From Polaribacter vadi (GTDB lineage Bacteria > Bacteroidota > Bacteroidia > Flavobacteriales > Flavobacteriaceae), in NCBI RefSeq assembly GCF_018861005.1, contig NZ_JAHKQL010000015.1:124001-188000 (forward strand): a stretch of 64,000 nt of DNA. The letters are read 5' to 3'. Made by a program: the position numbers and the translations under genes. The notes under the pieces are model-generated. The model ran no database searches, was not told the DNA's origin, and saw only the letters and a program-made list of their open reading frames with translations. This document shows, in pieces, positions 27,401 through 34,301 of the stretch. Numbering within the stretch: position 1 is the stretch's first letter; each line of letters starts with the position of its first letter.

Positions 27401-29977
27401 GAACCTCTCTTAACCAACGGTTTTAGAAACAAATGGTCCATCAATCTAAAAACTGATGGTAATTTAGAATTGGTTACAGAAAATATAAGTTACAGCTTAA
27501 CCACAAAAAGCTTATCTGCAAACAATTGGACGCACATTGCTCTTGTTCATAAAGTGGGTGGTTCTTTAAATTCATATATTGATGGTGAAGAACAACTTTC
27601 TATACCAGCAACTAAAGTGGGTGGTTTTACAGGAAATAAAATTTTAATTGGTGCACGTTTATTTGAAGATGCTTCAAATGAAAAAACTATAGATAATCAT
27701 TTTACAGGTTTGTTAGATGAAGTCCGATTTTGGAATACAGCTAGAAGTTTAGAACAAATAAATAGAGATCGTTATTTTGAAATCGATAATAACGAAGAAG
27801 GCTTATTATTGAAGTTAGATTTTAATGAAGATGATAATAACACAACTGCTGGTCCTGCTTACAATCATTTAGCAGCAAATTTAGTAAAAGGAACAACTTT
27901 TGCGATTTTGAGTGATGGCTCATTACAATCGTATTCGCAAGATTCACCCCCATTAAAACCACAATTAAAGTTTACAAACATTCCTTTTTCAACAGTTATT
28001 AATGGTGATGAGATGATCATTACCCCAAATTTAACTGATGAAGAATGGAGTTTGTTTGAAGGTGAAATTATCAATTTTACAGTAGCAAGATTGTCTGATA
28101 CACACTTTAATTCACAAGCATCACCAGTAACTTGGTCTGCTTTTGTAAATAGACAAGAATTGGAATGGTTTACCAAAGATCAAACCAAAGAAATTGTTGC
28201 CCAAAAAACAGTAGGTGAAACTTTTAGTTTTACGATGGATGTTATAAATATTGGAGGTAGCAATCAACCTTTTACTATTTCTGGATTACCAATTTGGATG
28301 CAAGCAGAGGTTACTTCTGGTTCTATAAATCCAGATTCAAGCAAAGAAATTACGTTTACTGTAGATGCAGATTTGGCAATGGGTACTTATGATGCAGATT
28401 TATTTTTAGAAACAGCTTCTGGTTTTAATGATCGTTTACAATTTAATTTACGTGTATTAACAGAAGCTCCAGATTGGTCTGTAAATCCAGTAGATTATGC
28501 TAATAGTATGAATGCGATTGGTAGAATACAAATCAATCAGAATTTTTCTAGAGATTCATTTACAAAAGTTGGTGCTTTTATAAATGATGAACCAAGAGGA
28601 GAAGCGTACTTAACTTATGATGCTGCTTACGATAGTTATTTTGCATTCTTAACAGTCTATGAAAATCAAAATGACAATGAAGTAACCTTTAAAATTTGGG
28701 ATGCCATTAATGGTAAAATTATAAATGCTTTTATTGATGGGAAAGAAAGTGAAACTTTTGAAACGAATAAAATTATTGGCTCAAAATCTTCGCCTACTAT
28801 ATTTTCATCAACAGTAATTACTCAGCAAAATTTATCTTTAAATAAAGGTTGGACCTGGGCTTCTTTCTTTGTCGAAGACACTAGTTTTAATAATCTTAAA
28901 AATGTTTTTGAAGGCTCAATTTTAGAAAATCAGGATATTATAAAAAATATAGGACAGCAAGCATTTTACGAAGATGGAGATTGGTTTGGAGATTTTAATG
29001 AATTAACTGCCGAAAAAATGTATAAAATTCGTTTAGAAAATGCGAATAACTTGGAGCTTTTTGGCTCAGAATTAGATATTACTAATTTTAACATCAATAT
29101 TTTTGGAATTGATGAAACCTCAATTAACCCAGCACCAAAATGGAATTGGTTGCCATATCCAATCCATAGAAATATAAGTTTACAAGAAGCACTTGCTTTT
29201 TATGAGCCAACTGATGGAGATGTTATTAAAGACCAATTTACTTTTGCTATTTATGATGCAACTTCAGGTTGGAGTGGAACCTTAAATTATCTGCAATCTG
29301 GAAGAGGTTATATGTTAAAATCATCACAATCACAAGTGTTTAATTACCCAGATGCAGATGTTTTATCGAAAACGCAAACCAAAATAACTAAAAATGCTGC
29401 AAAAGTTGATGTAAGTCAGTTTACAAAATACAGCAGTACAATGAGTATAGTTGCAGAGGTAATTGCAGATGAAAACTTTACAAAAGTTTTGGTGTATGAT
29501 GATAAAAATACATTGAGAGGTAGTTCTGAAATTATCACATTAAATGATAAAAAAATAAGCTTTATAACTGCTTTTAGTTCATCAACAGAAAATTTAAGAT
29601 TTGTATTAGCAAATGATTTAGGAGAGTTAGATGTCAACAAAAAATTTACATTTATTGATAACGAGGTATTAGGAGATTTAAAAAATCCTATTCAGCTTTC
29701 TGCAAAAGCACTTTCTTTAAATGAGTTGATTTTTGATAATACAATTTTATACCCAAATCCGTTTACAAAATCTATAATTATCGATTTTTCTAACGAAAGT
29801 ATTACCATTTCTAAAGTAGAAATTTATAATACTATTGGTGTTAAATTGTTAAACAAAAATGTAAATAACAATCAGAAAATTGAAGTGAATACAGCTGATT
29901 TGTCAATTGGAGTGTATCTCATAAAAATTACTGATAATAGTGGGAAATTTGTGATGAAGAAAATTATAAAAAAGTAA
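21482..29977 (+). CDS. giant multidomain T9SS surface protein (LamG, FN3, type A sorting domain)
   Basis: The 2831-residue protein has a Sec signal (1-21). Rough layout: an FN3-like domain (about 95-185); a LamG-like lectin fold (about 210-440; ending DEFRAWNRVLSNDEIRRDY); carboxypeptidase-regulatory-like beta domains (about 455-530 and 620-690); a long beta-rich middle; two more LamG-like folds (about 1720-1900 and 1920-2110; IHDIRLWSKPFTPAQ and LDEVRFWNTARSLEQ); a BACON-like domain (about 2225-2325); and a WSVNP module (about 2330-2450). A T9SS type A C-terminal domain follows (about 2755-2831; LYPNPFTKSIIIDF, then GVYLIKITDNSGKF). It should be secreted through T9SS and anchored on the surface. 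LamG domains often bind glycans, so adhesion is the likely role. Confidence 0.88.
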   Translation: MKKRLLILVGFLLCFNYAKAQVQESEHKLFTGTSAVDYKAPTSASPEENINIQMQIGGAMLHKTIQTNNNDVIGSASFGFPYGVLFIAPTFIRDKFEVSKGYYTNQVNITWQVGNNQDAIKSFDVYRRVLGSATDYELIAVLGSNTFEFNDTQVEGGVLFDYQIRANGVATNGGIGELYTNYVQGIGFRNPTATVSGGVTFEGGSPVKDVTVFAETIGAENSSATSLSFKNQETIAEIENISNIDSVKTTLQFWVNKNTDFFSLESSVLKFTSTTENLTNTNYSIEASVIANVTFNINFLKDGIPGSLLTLPSIPSGELNAEGDDILLKVSDLPENNFVHVSVILENNKEVRFFINGREINAAYITYMQSLAPELKNGFLGVFPQNGYVFQSENNEAITNLKFIGNNFKIDEFRAWNRVLSNDEIRRDYRRYLAGGENGLAIYLRMDEALGEFLYDLSKVGFTQNKNDAIIVGDFEFSSIRPSQSQLGVFGVTDRNGSYIISGIGYKGTGESFVITPSLGVHKFEPASQTLFLGTEESVVNQLNFKDVSSFVFRGRAVYNVQDVFNPIATTIPTNLRDFGYNKYLLGDVVINKGEYYYVGGSVNSQSGFYEGGVLQQYPIIPLEGAAVFIDGNPVFDADNQPVLSDDDGNFTISVPIGNHKVEVQKDGHTFELNGRFPETETFSFFEDQVETQYFIDDTRVTLVGRVVGGKNEFEKPIGFGTDGLFEVINNEGETNESIEILSSKNNIGTANITFKGDINSNALDKIIATNAETGEYKVELIPFQYHIVQNGISISSNPSLNILNSTETIDLRESTIQKTSEFTSEDNRVFTSEPYHFEKSFRYNSDVSLLLVSQEYETEFNIGGTTYNFSNLAIPFYKQKFNYEIVFEVIQKYINLDDVNNPIETKENFTEGAFNITNNLAAPRSDAENIRYVDSKYIYTFAAGIPNISKTDGFQKSINIQYIIEGNNPVTIENIENFKSQGIIKGGKSSDGKTFVTSAPETPDFILRDPPGSNSFASIERGTTISYEESRINSDIEGIGGGYFISVGPDVSFDAGIFSNTLEVVAETSGTFSKTVEELDEGVTRNTYTFNQTFSTSDSPEFVGSEGDLYVGNSKNIFYGLFDDMYITENIPRGKNGVEIPNIVITVLDLEDNEHNLYVSSYKNYLIAEQPTNTFFTYSQKFILETLIPRLNDLANNPNLADPDERRSPEFYTAQANSWKHIIQTNEKAKYDARVNRETVKEGILKVITDKFRDENNTETLNDLLDKEFYANRSFDAGLGEFTNSVSSVSIVTHNYQTVIDLEDEFQTAAGFFLNDQGASLNMTNTFNDIEDDTDTDVRETTTTISYTLKDNDSDNELSVDVVNLFDGNGPVFITRGGSTSCPHEDAEISNFYNLNIFGSDGFTLGNGGLPLSDGTNNVYDSEISVENKLISNVPEDESAIFKLLLNNNSQTQSDLQFIIEVDNTSLNGLSTNIAANGQNVFLPFNETIEFPLELKKISGSSDYEYENIRIYLYSPCATSAEQKENFIDVSVEFKKSCSNVNLSSPEENWIFNTNEAFSVDIDGNTTSNTLPVIFTDFNLDFNGFEKIELQYRSTSSSNWNKLASYYGSEALKNEAGDAEGIVINISDSDFTYNWDIVGNNIADGEYEIRAVSFCADDITNLSEIITGTINLNAPVVFGTPQPTDGILDVGEDVSLRFNEAVFERTTTSITVTGLQNQQEIDHNVSVFLDGSTNQIELPNQRLAKESFTLQFWYKNATTGSGLLVAQENGINVKVDGNHLEFSVGGELISTVDVNKPIDSSQYNFYSFVYQNGTFPQLLLFENGEILEERTLTQELDINTSSSMFIGGENVEGNIHDIRLWSKPFTPAQATLAKDITLTGREVNLLGYWKLDEGFGQTGLDKAKRKNAIVNLDWAIFPKGTGYEFKDNEYLTLDNVGFIQPSNFEDKTISFWIKPNETSAGTIFSNGKGDESEPLLTNGFRNKWSINLKTDGNLELVTENISYSLTTKSLSANNWTHIALVHKVGGSLNSYIDGEEQLSIPATKVGGFTGNKILIGARLFEDASNEKTIDNHFTGLLDEVRFWNTARSLEQINRDRYFEIDNNEEGLLLKLDFNEDDNNTTAGPAYNHLAANLVKGTTFAILSDGSLQSYSQDSPPLKPQLKFTNIPFSTVINGDEMIITPNLTDEEWSLFEGEIINFTVARLSDTHFNSQASPVTWSAFVNRQELEWFTKDQTKEIVAQKTVGETFSFTMDVINIGGSNQPFTISGLPIWMQAEVTSGSINPDSSKEITFTVDADLAMGTYDADLFLETASGFNDRLQFNLRVLTEAPDWSVNPVDYANSMNAIGRIQINQNFSRDSFTKVGAFINDEPRGEAYLTYDAAYDSYFAFLTVYENQNDNEVTFKIWDAINGKIINAFIDGKESETFETNKIIGSKSSPTIFSSTVITQQNLSLNKGWTWASFFVEDTSFNNLKNVFEGSILENQDIIKNIGQQAFYEDGDWFGDFNELTAEKMYKIRLENANNLELFGSELDITNFNINIFGIDETSINPAPKWNWLPYPIHRNISLQEALAFYEPTDGDVIKDQFTFAIYDATSGWSGTLNYLQSGRGYMLKSSQSQVFNYPDADVLSKTQTKITKNAAKVDVSQFTKYSSTMSIVAEVIADENFTKVLVYDDKNTLRGSSEIITLNDKKISFITAFSSSTENLRFVLANDLGELDVNKKFTFIDNEVLGDLKNPIQLSAKALSLNELIFDNTILYPNPFTKSIIIDFSNESITISKVEIYNTIGVKLLNKNVNNNQKIEVNTADLSIGVYLIKITDNSGKFVMKKIIKK

Positions 29978-29980
29978 TAA

Positions 29981-31267
29981 ATGAAAAATTTTGCATTGAT
30001 TGCTTTTTTAGTGTTCATTGTTGATAGTTTTTTTGCACAAGAACCCAATTGGAGTGTAAATCCTAACAACTATCAACACACTATGACGTTTACCAATTTT
30101 TTAAATGTTGATGGTAAAACTTTAACATCTAAAAATGATAAAGTTGCTGCTTTTATTGATGGTGAAGTAAGAGGAGTAGCTAATGTTATTTATGTAGAAA
30201 GTAGAGATAAATTCGTTGCTTTTTTAACTGTTTTTGGTAATTTAAGTGGTAAAGAAATTAGTTTTAAAGTGTATGATAGTGAAAATGAAGCAATAATTAA
30301 TATCGATAAAAAGGTTATGTTTTCTATTGATGGTAATTTAGGAAGTATTTTTCAATCTTTTTCTATTGCAAATCCTGCTTTGAATAATGAGGTAGAAATA
30401 ATCAGTTTTTCTTTTAAAGATGTTGTAGAAAAATCAATAAATATTTCAGAAGATAAGATTGATATTGTTTTGCCAGCAAACACAGATAGTAGCAATTTAA
30501 TTGCAGAATTTACCTTAAGTACTGGTGCAAAATTATATGTAAATAGAGTGCTTCAAGAACCTGGAGTTACAATTCAAAATTATTCAGATACTTTTGTTTT
30601 AAGTGTACTTTCTGAAGATGAAAGTGTTTTAAAAGAATATCAAATAAATGTTGTTTTAGAAAATGCAATATCAAATGTAATTGTAAATTTATCTACAACA
30701 GCGAGTACTTTAATCAATAAAAATTTAACAGAAATTACGCTTACCATAAGCGAAAGTATAGCAAGTATAAATTCAAATAATTTTGAGGTAACAAATGCTA
30801 TAATACAATCTATTATTAAAGTTGATGAAAATACTTACTCACTTAATTTAGTAGCATTAAGTCAAGGAGAATTTTCTATAAAAGTTTTAGAAAACACTTT
30901 TTTAGAAAGTGATGCTAAAGAAAATATAGCATCTAATAAACTAGACTTTGTATTAGATACAAAGAATCCTTTTTTAGTTACTATCCAAAGAAATTTACCA
31001 CAAAAAACTATTACAAATGCCAATAATTTGGAGTTTAAAGTGGTGTTTAGTGAGGCAGTTAATAATGTATTGAATGATAGTTTTATTAGTGTTACAGATG
31101 CAGAAATAACCATTAACAAAGTAACAGACAGTAGTTATGTTCTAACAGTTTCTAATATAGAAAATTTTAATGGTCAAGTTGGAGTGAGTCTAAATATAAA
31201 TAATTCAATTACAGATATTGCAGGAAATTCTTTGCGAACATCATCCTTAAAAAACTATCGATTATGA
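29981..31267 (+). CDS. exported WSVNP-module protein without a sorting domain
   Basis: This 428-residue protein has a Sec signal (ending SFFAQ). It then has a module of about 110 residues beginning EPNWSVNPNNYQHTMTF and containing DKVAAFIDGEVRGVANV, which recurs in the next gene and in the giant protein before it. Ig-like beta domains follow (about 140-428) and the protein ends abruptly at SSLKNYRL. Unlike its paralogue it has no T9SS C-terminal domain, so it would stay in the periplasm or be held by a partner. It starts 3 bases after the giant gene and its stop overlaps the next start (ATGA), so the three are translationally coupled. Function is not known. Confidence 0.8.
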   Translation: MKNFALIAFLVFIVDSFFAQEPNWSVNPNNYQHTMTFTNFLNVDGKTLTSKNDKVAAFIDGEVRGVANVIYVESRDKFVAFLTVFGNLSGKEISFKVYDSENEAIINIDKKVMFSIDGNLGSIFQSFSIANPALNNEVEIISFSFKDVVEKSINISEDKIDIVLPANTDSSNLIAEFTLSTGAKLYVNRVLQEPGVTIQNYSDTFVLSVLSEDESVLKEYQINVVLENAISNVIVNLSTTASTLINKNLTEITLTISESIASINSNNFEVTNAIIQSIIKVDENTYSLNLVALSQGEFSIKVLENTFLESDAKENIASNKLDFVLDTKNPFLVTIQRNLPQKTITNANNLEFKVVFSEAVNNVLNDSFISVTDAEITINKVTDSSYVLTVSNIENFNGQVGVSLNINNSITDIAGNSLRTSSLKNYRL

Positions 31268-33282
31268 AAAGAAATTTCTTGAATGTCATCCTGTTTTTTT
31301 TGACAAGTTTTGTAGTTAATACTTTGCATGCACAAGAACCAAATTGGTCTGTAAACCCAATAGATTTTCAACATAGCATGACGTTTACAACCTTTTTAAA
31401 TGTGAATGGAAATCTACTAACTTCCGAAAATGATAAAGTTGCAGCTTTTATTGAAGGAGAGGTTAGGGGTGTAGCTAATGTTAAGTATATAGAAAGTAGA
31501 AACAAATATGTTGCTTTTTTAACGGTTTTTTCAAATTCTAATAACAAAGAAATTTTATTTAAAATTTATGACAGCCAAAATGAAGCGATAGTTGAGGTTG
31601 ATAAAAAAGAAACTTTTGTAATTGATGGCAATTTAGGAGGTGTTTTTCAATCTTATAGTTTGGCAAATCCAGTGTTAAACAATCAAGCAGAATTGTTAGA
31701 TTTTTCTTTTGAGAATATTACTGAAATTACCAAAACAACAGTTGACAATACAATTAATTTTGTCTTATCCCAAACTACAGATATTAGTAATTTAATACCA
31801 GTATTTAATGTTTCTGAAGGCGCAAAAATCTTTATTGATATACAACAACAAATTTCAGGTAATTCAGCTATAGATTATACAGTTTCAAAAACATATACAG
31901 TAGTTTCTCAAGATGAAGCAGTATCAAAAGAATATATTATAAATGTTACTAAAGAAACTAATACAATAAATATTATTACAATTTTATCTTCAAATGCTGA
32001 TAAAAAAATAAATACAAATAGCATTCAAATTGATGTAAATTTTTCAAAAGGAATTATAGATTTTTCTACAGCAGGATTTGAACTCACAAACGCAGTAATT
32101 TCTGAATTTATTAAACTAGATAATCAAAATTATAAACTTACATTAATTGCTGTAGAAGAAGGTGTTTTCTCAATAATGATGAAAGAAAATCAAGTACAAG
32201 ATGCAATAAGAAGTCAAAATTTAGCATCAAATATTTTAGAATTTTCTTTTGATGAAACTGCTCCAATAATTACTAATTTAGAGCTGCAAGAAGAACTTAA
32301 TCAACAATTTTTTACAATTATATTTAATGAACCTGTAGAAAATGTAAATACGACAGATTTTGAGTTTGTAGGAACACAATCAAAAAATTATACAAAACAA
32401 GAACTGATACAGATTAACGATAAAGAATATCGCTTAACTATCACAAAAACAAATGACGATTTAGGAAGTGTTTATCTCAAAATTAAAGCTGATAGTGATA
32501 TTAAAGATGATGCAAATAACACTATTCTTCTTCAAGAAACGCAGTCTTTTTATTTAGATAATTTAGGACCAATTATAAATACAATTCCAGATGCTACAGG
32601 AGAATGTGAGATTATAGTTATAGCAATTCCAAAAGCAATTGATGCAGTAAGTGGAGAAGTTTTAGGAACTACACAAGATGCTTTAACTTATGCTGAACAA
32701 GGAGAATATGCCATTACATGGAGTTTTGATGATGGCAATGGAAATATTTCTACTACAAATCAAAACGTATTTGTAAAAGATGAAACAAACCCAGAAGTCA
32801 AAACAAAAGATTTTGAGTTGAAATTAAATGCTACAGGAAATGGAACTTTAAAGGTTTCTGATATAGATGATGGTTCTTTTGATAATTGTGGAATTGAGTC
32901 TTACAACTTATCAAAAACTAATTTTACTACAGATAATTTAGGAGAAAACACAATTGTTTTTACAGTAGAAGATGTCAATGGAAATTCAACTTCAGTAAAT
33001 GTAACAGTAACAGTGAGTCAAGAGTCACTATCAACAGACAATTTTCAGTTGAAAAATTACATCAATATCTATCCAAATCCAGTAAAAGAAAAAATATTTT
33101 TAGATATAAAGAATAGTTTAAATGTTCATAAAATTGAAGTGTTTTCAATTGACGGAAAAAAACTAATTTCTAAAAAAGAAAAAACTAATTTTATAAATGT
33201 AAAAAACTTAAAAACAGGGTTTTATTTTATGAAGATCAATTCTGAAAAAGGAATTTTGGTACATAAGTTTTTAAGGGAATAA
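31264..33282 (+). CDS. WSVNP-module T9SS surface protein with Ig-like domains
   Basis: The 672-residue protein has a Sec signal (ending LHAQ). Its N-terminal module is closely similar to that of the preceding gene (EPNWSVNPIDFQHSMTF, DKVAAFIEGEVRGVANV). Ig/HYR-like domains follow, including DGNGNISTTNQNVFVKDE (about 440-580). The C-terminal T9SS type A sorting domain (about 595-672) contains INIYPNPVKEKIFLDI and LKTGFYFMKINSEKG. It would be exported by T9SS. The start codon overlaps the previous stop. Its 3' end overlaps the converging toxin gene by 12 bases. It probably arose by duplication with the preceding gene. Confidence 0.83.
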   Translation: MKRNFLNVILFFLTSFVVNTLHAQEPNWSVNPIDFQHSMTFTTFLNVNGNLLTSENDKVAAFIEGEVRGVANVKYIESRNKYVAFLTVFSNSNNKEILFKIYDSQNEAIVEVDKKETFVIDGNLGGVFQSYSLANPVLNNQAELLDFSFENITEITKTTVDNTINFVLSQTTDISNLIPVFNVSEGAKIFIDIQQQISGNSAIDYTVSKTYTVVSQDEAVSKEYIINVTKETNTINIITILSSNADKKINTNSIQIDVNFSKGIIDFSTAGFELTNAVISEFIKLDNQNYKLTLIAVEEGVFSIMMKENQVQDAIRSQNLASNILEFSFDETAPIITNLELQEELNQQFFTIIFNEPVENVNTTDFEFVGTQSKNYTKQELIQINDKEYRLTITKTNDDLGSVYLKIKADSDIKDDANNTILLQETQSFYLDNLGPIINTIPDATGECEIIVIAIPKAIDAVSGEVLGTTQDALTYAEQGEYAITWSFDDGNGNISTTNQNVFVKDETNPEVKTKDFELKLNATGNGTLKVSDIDDGSFDNCGIESYNLSKTNFTTDNLGENTIVFTVEDVNGNSTSVNVTVTVSQESLSTDNFQLKNYINIYPNPVKEKIFLDIKNSLNVHKIEVFSIDGKKLISKKEKTNFINVKNLKTGFYFMKINSEKGILVHKFLRE

Positions 33283-33537
33283 TTTATATATATCGTTTCT
33301 TTTTAAAAACCGAGCAATCGTAATAGTTTCGTCAGTATAGAAAATGCCTAATCTATAATCGCCAACTCTAACCCTGTAAGCATCAGGATGACCAGAAAGT
33401 TTTTTAACATTAGAAATATCAAAAATATATTTAGCTTCTTCAAGATTGACAAAAATATTCTTTAGAGATTTGAGCAACTTTTTATCTTTAATTTTTTTTA
33501 AATCTTTCTCTAAACTTTTTAGGTAGATTACCTCCAT
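33271..33537 (-). CDS. RelE/ParE-type toxin
   Basis: This 88-residue basic protein has the small RelE/ParE fold. The N-terminal helical pair (SLEKDLKKIKDKKLLKSL) is followed by strands with KLSGHPDAYRVRVGDYRLGIFY and the end IARFLKRNDIYKLFP, whose Arg and Tyr positions resemble the RelE mRNA-cleaving group. A ParE-like gyrase poison is the alternative, as the two are hard to tell apart by eye. It lies one base after the antitoxin gene, the usual antitoxin-first order, and its end overlaps the converging surface-protein gene. Confidence 0.85.
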   Translation of the reverse strand: MEVIYLKSLEKDLKKIKDKKLLKSLKNIFVNLEEAKYIFDISNVKKLSGHPDAYRVRVGDYRLGIFYTDETITIARFLKRNDIYKLFP

Positions 33538-33538
33538 T

Positions 33539-33787
33539 TTATTCCAGTAATTTGAAGATGTTTTCTCTACTTACTGTGTCAGTTCTATCTGCTTGTTGCA
33601 TTAATAATAAAAGTCCTAAATCTTCTTTTTGTTCTTGGGTTAAACTATCTAATTGTTCTTTTTCTTTAGATTTTACAAACAATTCAATAGCTTTTTCCAT
33701 TAAGGCTTTTACGCTTAATCCTTCAAAAGCAGATAACACTTTTAGTTTCGTAAGAACAGTGTCATCTATTTCTATTAATTTTTTCAT
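33539..33787 (-). CDS. antitoxin of the RelE/ParE-type module
   Basis: The 82-residue acidic protein has a short N-terminal strand (KKLIEIDD) and two helices that look like a ribbon-helix-helix DNA-binding domain. An acidic C-terminal half (EKEQLDSLTQEQKEDLGL) would wrap the toxin. It lies directly upstream of the toxin with a one-base gap. Antitoxins of this kind repress their own promoter; the AT-rich palindrome at 33827-33841 is a candidate site. The exact antitoxin family is not assigned. Confidence 0.78.
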   Translation of the reverse strand: MKKLIEIDDTVLTKLKVLSAFEGLSVKALMEKAIELFVKSKEKEQLDSLTQEQKEDLGLLLLMQQADRTDTVSRENIFKLLE

Positions 33788-33826
33788 TTTAGCCTATGGA
33801 AGTTGTTATTGTGTAAATATACAATA

Positions 33827-33871
33827 TATATATCATATATACAAAGATATTTATATATTATAAAATCAAAA
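33827..33871 (-). promoter_or_regulatory. candidate promoter and operator of the toxin-antitoxin operon
   Basis: On the minus strand TTTTG (33871-33867) and TATCTTTG (33849-33842) are 17 bases apart, acceptable for the TTTG/TAnnTTTG promoter. At the predicted start lies a 15-base palindrome (33827-33841) with 7-base A/T half sites around one C. Its low complexity makes the operator claim weak. Confidence 0.4.
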
Positions 33872-33925
33872 GAATTAACTTTTGGATTAAAAATTAAATT
33901 TTATCGGTGAATTTGTGTCAAAAAT

Positions 33926-34228
33926 CTAATCAGCAACATCAATAGAAGAAGCTAAAAACCTATCACCCTCAATTGTACCAGAAACTTTTCCAGTACGTAT
34001 CACATTGCAAAAGCCAGTATTTATATTGTGAGCATCACCAAAATCATCAATACCAAAACCGTCTACAAAATACGCTTTGTCATTAACTCTTACAGCTAAA
34101 CTACATCCACTTTCAGAATCTAATTCAAATTGACATTGACCACAAGAAATTTCGGCTACCTGTTTTATTTCTTTCTTATTTCCACAAGAAGCGAATATAA
34201 ACAAACTTAAAACGATTATTTTTTTCAT
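33926..34228 (-). CDS. small Cys-rich lipoprotein (DUF6370-like)
   Basis: The product is 100 residues. A lipoprotein signal (LFIFASC, lipidated Cys near residue 15) is followed by a domain with SCGQCQFELDSESGCSLAVRV, DKAYFVDGFGIDDFGDAH and TGFCNVIRTGKVSG. The CGQCQF and GC-LAVR cysteines resemble a family I recall as DUF6370. The cysteines may bind metal or form disulfides; no function is known. The gene starts only 13 bases after the glnS terminator, so expression may rely on read-through. Confidence 0.7.
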   Translation of the reverse strand: MKKIIVLSLFIFASCGNKKEIKQVAEISCGQCQFELDSESGCSLAVRVNDKAYFVDGFGIDDFGDAHNINTGFCNVIRTGKVSGTIEGDRFLASSIDVAD

Positions 34229-34240
34229 TTTATATAAATT

Positions 34241-34272
34241 AAAAAGTCCTCAAAATTATAAAAAATGAGGAC
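34241..34272 (-). terminator. intrinsic terminator after glnS
   Basis: The 7-bp stem (GTCCTCA at 34246-34252 with TGAGGAC at 34266-34272) is followed on the minus strand by five T. It lies 30 bases past the glnS stop. Confidence 0.75.
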
Positions 34273-34301
34273 CTATTATTGTTTACTATTTATGTACTAT
34301 T

